From: Nematostella vectensis
Taxonomy: Eukaryota > Cnidaria > Anthozoa > Actiniaria > Edwardsiidae
Length of the DNA: 60,000 bases
Reading direction: 5' to 3'
Assembly (NCBI RefSeq): GCF_932526225.1
Contig: NC_064043.1
Location: 5,015,501-5,075,500, forward strand
The position numbers and the translations under genes were made by a program. Position 1 is the stretch's first letter, and each line of letters starts with the position of its first letter. Shown here one piece after another: positions 31,818-42,527 of the stretch. The notes beneath the pieces are model-generated. The model saw only the letters and a program-made list of their open reading frames with translations. It made no database searches and had not been told where the DNA came from.

Positions 31818-34800
31818 ATGACAACACAATACATGGGGGACTCGATCGAGGTGAATTTGTGTGGTATTGTATCGTTATTCCTCTAGAAAACTAATATAAG
31901 GTCGACTTATGGTTGCTGTCCTAGACAATATGAATGATCATATATGTATGGCCTTGAGTTTTTGCTGTCCTTGCTTTTCATCTTCTGGATACTTTGAGAT
32001 AAAATACTGTGATGTTCTGACTTTAACATCTACGACATTTGTTTCTCATGTCGATCCATTTAGTTAGTGGTTTCCCTTTGGTTGCTCGGTTTGAGATAAT
32101 TTCATCCACGGGCGAGCCACTAAGGGAAGGAAAACCGTAAAATTATAACCTTTTTTTTCTATACATTGTAGCTTGATAAAGTCGTCAACGGAAAAACTAC
32201 AGGAACTTTAGTTAACGTTAAGCTTACTTATGTACTAAATATGTCTAGCTGTGTCTACTTCACGTATTTATATTGATTTTATAAATTGTCAAATTTCTTT
32301 TTAGGACTTCCAAGTCCTAGATCTTCTTGGAAAAGGGGGGTTTGCCTGCGTTTACAGGGGACGTTGTTTAGCCACAGGACAGGAAGTAGCCATCAAAATG
32401 GTAAACACTTGCCTTTATTGTCTTTTAAGGATATTTCCTCTGTAATCTTTTCTACAATATTACTGAAAGCTTTATATTGTAATCAACAAGATTATGTCAA
32501 AAAGCAGCTTGCAATGATTTGTCAGGGTGATTGATAGTTGGAGCATTTATCTGCTGCAATTTGTTGTGGCCTAGCTCCCATCTGTTGCACTAAAAATGTG
32601 TTGCCTACGATCAAGATCTTTAGAAGTCTGGATTACACCAAATGAACACACACAAAATCAGTCTGACTGGATCTAGCCTGGATAGCCTTTGTCAGGACTT
32701 GAGTCCAATAATGTTGAAAACACAATTCCCTTCTTTAATTGTCGCCTTGTGTAAAGGAAATCTCCAAATTAATAAATACGCTGTAAAATGAATATCATTT
32801 GATGTCATTTGATGAAATAGCTGAAATAGAATGTTTGTTATTGCTGTCTTCAGATTGACAAGAAAGCAATGAGAACAGCAGGAATGGTGAATAGAGTATG
32901 CAATGAGGTGGAAATCCATTGTCGACTAAAACATCCATCCATTTTAGAGGTAAAAACTTAACAAAAGTTTTTTAAGATACCATAAGACATAAAATGTTTG
33001 ACAGGCCAGAGAACCCAGAAATATTTTTAATTTATTTACAATGGCTTGAACTATTGTGGACTGAAACATAGTTCAAGGTCAATCAGTTGTTTCTGTTTTT
33101 TTGGTAGCTCTATACTTATTTTGAGGATGACAACTATGTGTACCTTGTACTGGAGCTGGCTGAGAATGGTGAGGCAAACAGATACTTGAGAAAGCAGGGA
33201 CACACCCTCAAGGAGAGTGAAGGTATGTCTACTCTGATAACTATGTGTACCTTGTACCGAAGTTGGTGTACTGGCTCCAGTGTCTCAAACTTCTCTCTGT
33301 TTAGTGGCCAGCGGGCTCGCTGGCCACTAAATAGAGAGACTTTTGAGGCTTTGGAACCAGGTTAAAGAAGGGCTGAGAATGTTGAGATGTGAAGATACCC
33401 AGAAGAGTGAAGGTTGGTCTACCGTCTCATGATAGTGTGAATGTACTGAGGTTCTGAATGGCAACAGGATTGTTTTTATTAAAATCGCATTTGATGCCTT
33501 TACAGTATCTTGTTCTGTTCTTGTAATTTTTTTACTTTTCGTTGACCACCAGTTCGCCGCATCATGCTGCAGGTTGTCAAGGGTGTGCTCTACTTGCACT
33601 CTCATGGCATAATCCACAGGGACCTCTCCCTTGGGAACATCTTGCTCTCAAGTGACATGGACGCAGTGAGTCTTGTGTATTTGATTGATTCTTACTCATG
33701 TTATAAGACAATGTCACCTCAAGTGCTTACTTATGTGTTTTGGTGATTACTTATTCATTGTAGAAAATTGCTGACTTTGGACTTGCTACGAGGCTGTCCC
33801 TGCCTGACGAGAAGCACTACACCATGTGTGGAACACCCAACTACATCTCCCCGTAAGCACTGTATACACCAGTTGTGGTGGTCTTGTGTATGTTGCATGA
33901 CCAGCAAGGATGTTTGGATGTGTTCACTGTTGTGGTAAAACAAAAAGGGGTCCTTTCATGTTTGATTATGTTGTCTGTTTCAATGCTTCACTATCAATAT
34001 CAGATTATGTTCAATTCTAACCATTTTTAGTGAAATAATCAATCCCAACCTTGATTTTTGTGTGTTTGACATTTCAAGTGAGATAGCAACAAGGGATCCT
34101 CATGGGTTGGAATCTGATGTCTGGTCCATTGGATGTATGCTGTTTACACTACTTGTTGGAAAACCTCCATTTGATGTAAGTACAATAAATTTAATCATAT
34201 TGTTTTTGTACTGCATTATTTCCCAATCCCTTCCTTCTAGAAGCAAGGGAAGTTATTTCCCAATTATTTATTTAAATACCATTATATCGTCAATTGTTGT
34301 TAGACTGAAGCCGTCAGAAGCACTCTAAACAAAGTTGTCCTGGCTGAGTATGACATCCCAAAGTAAGTACAGTGCAGTAATTGGGACTTGCCTTGTTCAT
34401 CTGAAGTACAAGTGGTTAACTGTTAAACAACATTTTGATTACAGCCATGTATCCATAGAAGCAAGGGACTTGATTTCCAAGTTGCTGAAAAAGGTGAATT
34501 GTAGAACCACCCATACACCACCATAAAGCTTACAGTATATCTTTGTCTGAAGTAGTTTTTGCCCTGAAGAAGTCTAAAATAGGTACACTAGTGTGACAAA
34601 GTGGACTACCAGTATTTGGTGGGTCACCTGTGTATATACTGTGGGTAATCTAGCCATTAGGCAAACGCCTATGAGATACCATATCCTAATATTGTCGTAC
34701 TCAGTATTTCCCATAATAATACAGTATTTCAGAGTTTAGTAAAGTAAATCAAATAGAATCTGAAATGGTACTTTTTCATGATTTTAGAATCCACAAGACA

Positions 34801-35007
34801 GACTTACCCTATCAGGTGAGTGTGACAGTGGATTCAAAATATTTGTGTAGTCATTAACTTCTAACAATTCTCAGGTGTTATTTTTTATTTTATTTTTTAT
34901 ATTTATATATTTTTTTATTGACAGGGATTCTTGATCACCCATTCATCACAAACCAGACCTTGAATACCAAATACTCATCACCAACAAGACAGCATCTAAA
35001 TCCACGG
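31818..35007 (+). CDS. PLK4: PLK4 kinase-domain exons 1-11
   Basis: Exon 1 encodes [11 protein letters not shown], and exon 2 continues [19 protein letters not shown]. Visible kinase landmarks are the glycine loop GKGGFACVY, the ATP-anchoring Lys in VAIKM (K42), HRDLSLGN with catalytic Asp137, DFG at 155-157, the activation loop [14 protein letters not shown] with Thr171 at the place of human Thr170, and DVWSIGCM. Every residue needed for catalysis is present. Exon 10 is only 28 nt. Confidence 0.95.
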
Positions 35008-38000
35008 GTATGGTTTTTCACTTGCTTTCACACTGAATTATATTTTTAAGTTCAACTAATAATTATTAACCTTTAAAGCAAAGTTATTAACAGTAATGTG
35101 GAATGTTTTTCAAGGCCTATGAGAATTCCTTGGACAGTGGCACGGGTACCATGGCAACCATATCCACAGGTCATGCGCCATTTCAGCAGGATAACAGACA
35201 TGCTGTCAAATCCAGCTCAGCTGAAAGGACATCAGACATCTGGCCTCGTGATCCTAAACACCCCCCATCCCCTCCTGTTAGGCAAAGACCAAGGTACATA
35301 CTGTAACCGAGATATTAATTAATTGGACCTTCAAAAAAGGGAAATAAATCAACACTTTAATATGCTTCTCTCCTGTGTTTCTTAGGGTGCATTTTTTTTT
35401 ACTTGTCATTCTAAAATGAGAATGATTAGAATAGAAAAAGCATGCGTTCGTTTATCCTGCTATCCTGCTACCTGTAGCAGAATGATTCAAATGTCATTCT
35501 GAACATCCTTTACAAACCATTGTCATCCCAGAATGACATACCCTTAGTGGAAGGTTGACATTCATCATGTTTTTAACCCTAGCTCCTGTCCAAGCACTGA
35601 GAATGTAACCACAGGGAGCTCATCCCATGTCCGCGGGTCAGATGTGGCACAGCCAGCCCAGTATTCTGGGCTGAAGACCCGTACTTCTGACTCATGGCTG
35701 TCAGATATCCACTCGTCTAAGATCCCCAAACTACCACAGAAGCCACTAGTGGGCCTGGACAAAATGAATGGGATTCAAAGCAAATTCAAGTAAGTTTGTA
35801 ATGATGAAACTGCATGAAGTCAAATTCAGAAAAAAAAAGTTGTCAGAAAACAGAAGCATGTGTTCATGCTCACAATCGTGGGTGTGTGACTTCAATATGA
35901 TGGGTGGATTTGACGGATGTCCACCTGGGTACCAGAGGCTCCAAGCGTCTATGGTTCTCTGAACTTAATGGTCTATAGTTAAAAAGTCTGTATCCTTTCT
36001 TGTAATACAGTGGCAAAATTATTTCTGGGCCCTTTTCATCCCCTTGCGATATGTTCCTGTTCATAATACTGATTGATAATTTGTATAACACTTATTGCAG
36101 GTCATATAATGCAACCAAATACAGCAGTTATTATGGAAGCACCCTTGGGGATATTTTACACTCGGCGGGACAGCAAAACGGCACTAACACCAGCAGCAGT
36201 GGTTTCTACAGTGCAGATACCAAGTCTTACTCTGCGAACCATGGGCTTAAGACCTCCAGCACAGACCACAATAACAAGGAAAGCTGTCAAACAAGAGATA
36301 ATCACATGTATGAGAAATCCATTGAGCAGCCAAGTGCTACCAAGAGTGAGCACAGCAGAGCCTATAGCAGCCAAGGTCAGTACCTCATATTAAAAAGGTC
36401 ATGAGATGTAGCCAGGAGAGGAGAGAAAAGGAGGAAGAAAGATTGTCAGGGAAACACTTTTTAGCAATTAACTCTTACCAGAAACAGTGTTAAAAACTAA
36501 CTACCAGAGTGCCCTTATTATACTCAAACACAACTTTTATGTGCCGATTTTTTATGTCCACAGACAGTAGGCCACACTCACACCACAAGCGCCATGGTAG
36601 TGACAGTGTCAGTAAGGATTTTGATGCTTCACCGCAACCCAGTCAGGGAGAGAGCAGGCGTAAGCAGAATCATCGTAGTGATAGTGAAAGGTATCTGACT
36701 GCTGGCTTGGGTCAAGATGGCCAATGCTATATTTATTTTTTGCTTCTTTAACATGTAATAGAAGACAAGAAAAAAAATTATGTTGGTTTAGAAAAAAAAA
36801 CATTTTGCTTGCTTGGTGTTTACATTTCTCTTTCATTTTTACTTTTTTTCTTGCAAAGGCAAACCAGGCGTGCTGAAAAATCACGTTCTGGTGGAAGGGA
36901 TAAATCACTGGGTGAACTGACAGAGCCACTGAATGCTGAAAGACTCAGGCCCATCCGACAGAAGACACGGAATGCAGTTGTTAGCATCACTGATGAAGCA
37001 GAAGTCTGCCTGGAATTCTTACAACAAAAAGGTAGTACACACAGTGATCCAGTCTCAAATGATGTTACAAGTGTGATGAAGCTTTTTTTTTTTGACAAAC
37101 TTCAACTTAAATGTACAGCTTAAACACTTATATGTAGAAAACTTTTAACCCTTTCACTATCAAAATGGCCAAAAGCGGCCAAACGGAAATGTGACGTTTA
37201 ACTGAAATGGTGTATCTGCCTGCTAGCTGCTGTTTTACCCTAGCAAAATACCAGGTGCAAGAAAGCGTCTATTTCTATCGGCTGTTTTGAGAAAGCTATT
37301 ACAAAATTCCCAATTGAACCTGGTAAATGGCATGTACAAAAAAGTTTTTATATTTTTTCTTAATTCCTCAAATAATTTCTGTTTCAATATTGGATTTTAA
37401 TAAAACAAAGGTATAACTGACAAGGGCTCTTTAGTTTAATGAGATTAGAAGTAAATAAATCATGAATATGGTGTGACAAATGACCTTATTCCAATCATTT
37501 CTGCATCTTGTTGACTGTAATGGACTTTTTTGTTCACCAGGTGGTCAAAGCATTGTCACCGAGGTAATAAGAATTGCATCCAATGGCATGAAGGTCTCTG
37601 TGTACCAACCTAGTGAAGCAGAAAAGTTACTTGGCAGTGAGCCCCCCTTGCCACCATCTGCAGGGAATGGAAGCTACCTCTTCCCCAGCCTGCCGTCCAA
37701 GTACTGGAAGAAGTATAAGTATGCAGCAAAGTTTGTACAACTTGTGCGCAAACTTACGCCCAAGGTATGGTATGCATGAAACTTGAATGCGAACCAGCAT
37801 GCCAAGCTAATAGCCATCCTTTAATTATACGATTGACATTAACAAAAAAATTATATGAATTGTGATGGTGATTAGTTACCAGATGGATAACTACTTTGGT
37901 CTGTTTCAGGTCACTCTTTATTCAAAGCATGCTAAATGTGTCCTCATGGAAAACTACCCACATGCAGACTTCGAAGTCTGCTTCTACAATGGTGAGTAAG

Positions 38001-40119
38001 AATAGTAGTGATTAGCATCATGAGTACACTTGGGAGAGGTAGGGGGTTCTGCAAAGAACCTATCAATCATGAAAAAACAATGGGGAATGGACTTCTTAAG
38101 AGATAATTTTGAAGTGTAGAGTGTACTCTATAAATTGAATGGTTTTGATCTCATTGTACTTTGTCAGGGGCAAAAGTTCATCAGTCGCAGGAGTGCACCC
38201 GTGTCATTGAGCCAGGAGGTGTGTCCTATACCTTGGAATCGGTTGGAGGCATTGAAGGTGTCCCAGTGGAGATGCGTAAGCTTATCCAACATGTCAAAGC
38301 TGCTTACCAGCAATGCGTCCGGCTTGAGAGAATCATTATGCAGGAGGAAAAAGAGAGCAATGGAAATCAGTATTTCCCATTCATTGTTGGCCGCCGTCCT
38401 CCTGCATGGAAGAACTCTAGTGGAAAAAGTGAAAAGCAGGACCAACAAGGGTATGCATGCCAAAATGTCTGTACTGTAGTCTTTTTCGGTGAGCCATACC
38501 TGTTTGTACCAAATCTGGCCTCTAGCTGTTTAATATGTTTTTATTATTATTGTCATGGACAAATTGACTTTTATCTAACTAGCTGCAGTAACGGTCAAAG
38601 CCAGCCTGTCCTTCCTTCATCACCAAGTATTGCAGCTCCAGCAATGACCTCCCTCTTGTCATTTGATGGCACCATTGCCAGTACAGCACAGACCACCAAC
38701 CCAGCATTTCCAGGCAAATCCAGGAAAACATCTCCCTCCAAGACATCACGGCACAAGCAATCACCAGCCCAGCCTATCCCTGCTGAAGTGGCAAATGCCA
38801 AAACAGATCCTTCCCCTCACCACTATGTGGAGGGAAGCTCTCCTATACCTTCGGCACATGTCTGCAAGATGGCATTTGTGGATGGTGTGGGATGGTCCTC
38901 ACAGGTTAGTAGTCACATCCTTTGATGTTGTACCACTTGACCTGGATTTTACAATGTCTCTGAGGAGGGAAATGTCATAAATAGAATTTAGGTATCAATT
39001 GAAGTTATTTTTCTACAATTTACTGATTTTTTTTCCAGGAAAGGAAGAAACTAGGAAAATTATCATATGCTACAAACATTTTTAGAGGGTCATGTTTAAA
39101 CACAAAATCGCGCTATAAAAGGAACATGCCCAGGGCAGCAACACCATCAGTTGTCGCTCAGCTGTCAAGACGTATCAGATTTTCTTATCAAAATCGAATA
39201 TTTGGTTCCATATAAACTAGCACAGGTAGAAAGAAACATTAAGTTGAGAAAAATGAGGAAGTTATTTGGGTTTCAAAGGACACATTCAGAGTTTTATTAT
39301 GAAATTTTGTGTCTATCACCTTGCCTAACGGTTAGTTTGCCATGTTGGTTTTGATTTCAAACTTCTTGAGGTGTGAAAAGGGGAAGCGTCCTTATCCCTT
39401 TCATAGCGTGGTTTCGCATTTAAGAAAACTTGTCCAGTGTATTGTTGTATTATAGGCCTTTATTCAATACAGGTACTACTAAAGATATAGTCTGTTAAGC
39501 ATAAATGTACATTTGATTTCATGCACATGTTTTTTGACACTGACATCCTGTCACATTCAGAGCAGCATCATATGCTTTGTACCTTTGTATATTTGGGACA
39601 AGCACCTAAAGAAAAAGAAAACCATTGTCACATGCATCTTCAGGCTAAAACAGTTTTGCAGTAGACGTTCTCAGAAATTCTAAATTTCTGGAGGTATGAG
39701 CTTATATCTTGTGACATGTGTTCTTTGGGCTCATTCTTAGCTGACAACTGGTGAGGTGTGGATTCAGTATACCGATGGCTCACAGATCATATTCCATGCT
39801 GCAGCAGCCGCCATCAAGTTTACAGACAGCACGGGAAATGTCACTCGGTAAGAGCTACAAATAACATGCAAAGCTGGGTTATGAAAAGTACAGAAAATGT
39901 CATTGGTAAGAATCACAAGTAACGAACACAGCTGGGTTATGAACTCTACAGGAAATGTTTCTCTTGTAAGATTCACAAATAACATACAAAGTGTCTAATT
40001 ACTTTTTTTTTCTTGACAGGTATGAATATGCAGACAGATTGCCATCTGTTATTAAAGAGAAGCTCTCCCATTTGCCAGCTGTTATTAAAACACTAGCAAC
40101 AACCTCTAAAGTATCATAA
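31818..40119 (+). CDS. PLK4: PLK4 (SAK) polo-like kinase 4, centriole duplication
   Basis: This Ser/Thr kinase triggers centriole assembly at the centrosome. There are 22 exons: 31818-31850, 32305-32400, 32854-32949, 33108-33222, 33553-33665, 33764-33852, 34079-34175, 34304-34362, 34445-34493, 34788-34815, 34925-35007, 35115-35293, 35583-35789, 36101-36375, 36564-36690, 36859-37031, 37541-37764, 37910-37991, 38168-38450, 38583-38904, 39741-39847 and 40020-40119 (TAA). All are GT-AG and all phases match, giving about 978 residues (human 970). Order: kinase (about 12-280), DSG degron, disordered linker, cryptic polo box (about 580-810), polo box 3 (about 895-978). An in-frame ATG at 31833 is an alternative start. 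A polyA signal AATAAA lies at 40536. Confidence 0.96.
33234..33423 (+). pseudogene. Relic copy of PLK4 exon 4 inside intron 4, split by a palindrome
   Basis: Just after exon 4, intron 4 repeats pieces of that exon in order: AACTATGTGTACCTTGTAC (33239-33257), GGCTGAGAATG (33371-33381) and AGAGTGAAGG then TCTAC (33402-33423), the last including the donor region. Frame is lost and the donor has changed from GTATGT to GTTGGT. A 90-bp palindrome interrupts the copy. Confidence 0.7.
33271..33360. mobile_element. 90-bp palindromic insertion in the exon 4 relic
   Basis: CTGGCTCCAGTGTCTCAAAC at the left is mirrored by the reverse complement of the right end. The central stem TTTAGTGGCCAGCG/CGCTGGCCACTAAA is perfect over 14 bp around a 4-base loop. 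The arms are about 43 bp. It looks like a tiny foldback MITE. Confidence 0.65.
35115..36690 (+). CDS. PLK4: PLK4 linker exons 12-15 with the DSG phosphodegron
   Basis: Exons 35115-35293, 35583-35789, 36101-36375 and 36564-36690 encode a Ser/Thr-rich linker. Exon 12 begins [26 protein letters not shown] (residues 293-298, 35133-35150) matches the DSGxxT degron through which PLK4 autophosphorylation recruits SCF beta-TrCP/Slimb in flies and humans. The rest has no domain and is low complexity. Confidence 0.9.
35384..35553. mobile_element. Diverged relative of the 9514-9719 MITE
   Basis: The ends AGGGTGCATTTTTTTT and ACATACCCTTAG are weakly inverted. The interior keeps the order of the BRCA2-intron copy (GAATGATTAGAATAGAAAAA, GCGTTCGTTTATCCTGC, CATTCTGAACATCC, CCAGAATGAC). 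It lies in the PLK4 intron between exons 12 and 13. Confidence 0.55.
36859..40119 (+). CDS. PLK4: PLK4 polo-box exons 16-22
   Basis: [26 protein letters not shown] opens the cryptic polo box, matching human [26 protein letters not shown]; this region binds the centriolar recruiters (CEP192/CEP152 or Asterless). [21 protein letters not shown] and FPFIVGRRP are also conserved. Polo box 3 spans the last three exons ([52 protein letters not shown]). Intron 19 (38451-38582) is 132 nt with no stop in frame. Intron 17, at 37032-37540, shows nothing besides the splice sites. Confidence 0.95.
38905..39740. other. PLK4 intron 20, no feature seen
   Basis: This is an 836-nt intron with a GTTAGT donor and a TTCTTAG acceptor. 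Short open frames are not supported by splice signals or similarity. No repeat is recognised. Confidence 0.6.
39835..40010 (+). repeat. Tandem duplication (3 units) spanning the PLK4 exon 21 donor
   Basis: A unit of about 60 bp beginning GGAAATGTCACTCGGTAAGA is repeated as GAAAATGTCATTGGTAAGAA and then GAAATGTTTCTCTTGTAAGA, each followed by TCACAAATAACAT-like sequence and AGCTGGGTTATGAA in the first two. Each copy keeps a GTAAGA donor. The first is the genuine exon 21 end (39847). Confidence 0.8.
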
Positions 40120-41038
40120 AACATATACAAACCTATAGCACAATATATATCATTTTTAGACTCTTCACAAATCAAATATTCAGTATAATCACAAATTTTC
40201 ATCTTAATCTCCAATGGCTTTTTTGTACATTTTAATTATCTAGATTTCTGCCTTTGTAAACTCCAGTCTAAAATTGTTTACGACCACTGAAACAATATTG
40301 CAGTGTTACACCACAAACCATGTTATGGGTAAGACCTCTGGAATGAAGCTTCTAACACGCTCCTAATAAGCTCCATTGTTGGGCATTGTCATGATTTATA
40401 GTGCATGACAAATTCTTGTGTATACTGGTGGTTTGTAAATAACAATAATTGAAACTCTGTAAAGTGTTAGGCAGTATTTTATTCTTTATTTTTATCTTTG
40501 TAAATCCTTTTTCCAGCATATCCAACCCTCTTTGTAATAAAACCTGCATATCACATACCAATTGGTGGTTGGTACTGATTTCCACAAATGACTCTTAATT
40601 TAGGAAATATGGTAAAATCCAATCTATTCTCCAATAACTGTTTTTGTATTTCTTATTTCAATTAATGTCTAAAAACCGAAAAAAAGAAAGAATATATATT
40701 TTAGTTGACATGATCTGACAAGAGGTTCATTACAATATATATAATAAAAGCCAGGATTACATAACAGAGAATACATAACAAAATTTTCATTCTTTAATTG
40801 CTGCAGAACACAGAGAGAAGAGGAAAAAATGTTACACATTACTTTTAGGGTAAAGGAATGAAATTATCCTGTTTGTCTAGTGTTTCTCTGAATTGGTTTG
40901 TTTTAGATGGGCTTGAAACACACAGTTAGCACCCTGTAACTTAATGGAGGACTGTCGTATTGAGACACCACCGAACTTCACGTTATCACTTGGTCTTTTT
41001 ATAAGGCTGCTCATATTAAAGTCATCCAGGGGAATGAC
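40120..41038. other. Convergent 3' regions of PLK4 and MRPS31
   Basis: This is 919 bp between two stop codons of tail-to-tail genes. AATAAA at 40536-40541 suits PLK4. TTTATT near 40478 and 40485 (AATAAA on minus) and TTTAAT at about 40793 (ATTAAA on minus) suit MRPS31. If these are used, the 3' UTRs overlap or nearly touch. No other gene is seen. Confidence 0.5.
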
Positions 41039-42184
41039 TCAAAAAGTGAGTTCCTCTTTAGGAATCTTCTCAAAGTAATCCTTGAACCAGGCTACTTGAT
41101 CCTTCTTCTGTGATACTGACAAATGAGGATTCTGCTCAAGACCACAGATGACCAATTCCATGAATTGGCGAACAGGGCCCTTCTTGGGAAATTCATCCAA
41201 CAAATAGCCCAAGAAAACATGCTCTTCAAAACCTACTATAGCTTCATCAACCTTACACACCTCGTTATCTACTGGGAACTTCCATTGACGATCAGCCAGT
41301 GCAATCAGGCTCTCAAAGTCATTACGGTAATCCAACATCTTCATGTTAACTAAACCATCAAGTGTTTCCTGTTCAGTGAGGAACAGTTTCTCAGGAGGAA
41401 CTAAAAATTCCTTAGCTGAAAAAACCTCATCAAAAAGAGTTAATCTGTTTCCTGAAGTCAGGGAAATTTGCTCCACAGGTTTGCTGCGGGTCTTAAACTG
41501 CTCGTTGTAATCCTTGATGATGTCTGTTCGGTAACGTGTAGGCTTCTTACCCCATCCCTGCACGGCACCAATGATATCCTTAGAGAGTTGGTTCCTGTTT
41601 GTGTCCACTTTCAAAGATGACAAAATAGATTTGAGTTTGGAGTCAAGGTCGGGGTCTGCTTTAATTTTCACATCACTGCTCTCGAAGGCGTTTGTTACTG
41701 TATCAGCTACCTTCTCTTGCCTTCTTTTACCCCATGATTCGTGCTTGAAATCTTTGCTCCTTACTACAGTTCTGGTTGATCCTCTCTCACTATCTTCCCT
41801 TGTTCGCCTTGGGGGTTGTCTTGGAAGTCTAGACGTCTTAGTTTTACGGTCACTATCTGTGACGTGTTTGCGATTCGCTTCTAAAACTGCCTTTCTAGCA
41901 CTTATCTCTACTCTTAAAGGTTCATCTTTGTCGAGATTCTTGGTGATTTCATCCTGTGAATAGACTCGATCTCGTTTCAACTGCTCCGCTATGTTTTTCA
42001 CCTCTCCTTCTTTGGATCCCTTCAACGACGACAATAAGCTTGAAACTCCAGGTTTCTTTGAACTCTGGCCACCATTTTCTGATTCCGAGGCGAGAAACCG
42101 TGCAGCAGCAGGTATTTGAAAGGGTTTTTTCGCTCTGAGAGCGACAAATCGCTTCGCAAACTCGCGACTTAGTAAACCACTCAT
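41039..42184 (-). CDS. MRPS31: Mitochondrial small ribosomal subunit protein mS31 (MRPS31)
   Basis: This single-exon frame of 381 residues (human 395) starts at an ATG (42184-42182) and ends in TGA at 41041-41039. The first 30 residues are rich in Arg, Lys, Ala and Ser with little acid (MSGLLSREFAKRFVALRAKK), fitting a mitochondrial presequence. A charged middle is followed by the conserved C-terminal half: LTLFDEVFSAKEF, DGLVNMKMLDYRNDFESLI, DRQWKFPVDNE, FPKKGPVRQFMELVICGL and NPHLSVSQKKDQVAWFKDYF. It is a metazoan-type structural protein of the mitoribosome small subunit. It is head-to-head with RBM41 (343 bp) and tail-to-tail with PLK4. No intron is seen, unusual beside its intron-rich neighbours. 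Confidence 0.93.
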   Translation of the reverse strand: MSGLLSREFAKRFVALRAKKPFQIPAAARFLASESENGGQSSKKPGVSSLLSSLKGSKEGEVKNIAEQLKRDRVYSQDEITKNLDKDEPLRVEISARKAVLEANRKHVTDSDRKTKTSRLPRQPPRRTREDSERGSTRTVVRSKDFKHESWGKRRQEKVADTVTNAFESSDVKIKADPDLDSKLKSILSSLKVDTNRNQLSKDIIGAVQGWGKKPTRYRTDIIKDYNEQFKTRSKPVEQISLTSGNRLTLFDEVFSAKEFLVPPEKLFLTEQETLDGLVNMKMLDYRNDFESLIALADRQWKFPVDNEVCKVDEAIVGFEEHVFLGYLLDEFPKKGPVRQFMELVICGLEQNPHLSVSQKKDQVAWFKDYFEKIPKEELTF

Positions 42185-42527
42185 GCTTCTCCGTCCACCA
42201 TTATGGATATCCCAGAATGCTCCGCACGATTACTCCCAGGACACATCGCGCGCAAAGAAATCCAATATGGCGGTCAAAACATTGGAGAGTGGAACATACG
42301 ACATGTTCTGATTTTTTGCTGTTGTCATTAAAAGTAAGTTCTTTTTTCTATTTGATTAAGGTAATGTATTCGTTCCATTTAAAGATACTATTGGGCTGAT
42401 ATAGCTATTATAGCCATTTCGGCTATAATAGCAAACGCTTCAAATTGATGAAAATTTCACACATTACAGTGAGTACTCCGAGAAATCTGAGACCAGAACC
42501 GACATCATACGGACAGACTGGGATACC
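42185..42527. promoter_or_regulatory. Shared bidirectional promoter of MRPS31 and RBM41
   Basis: There are 343 bp between the MRPS31 ATG and the RBM41 ATG. A YY1-like AATATGGCGG lies at 42264-42273, and GCGCGC words lie around 42247-42252. A perfect hairpin (GCTATTATAGCC, loop ATTTC, GGCTATAATAGC) lies at 42404-42432, probably in the RBM41 5' UTR. No TATA box is obvious. Confidence 0.55.
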
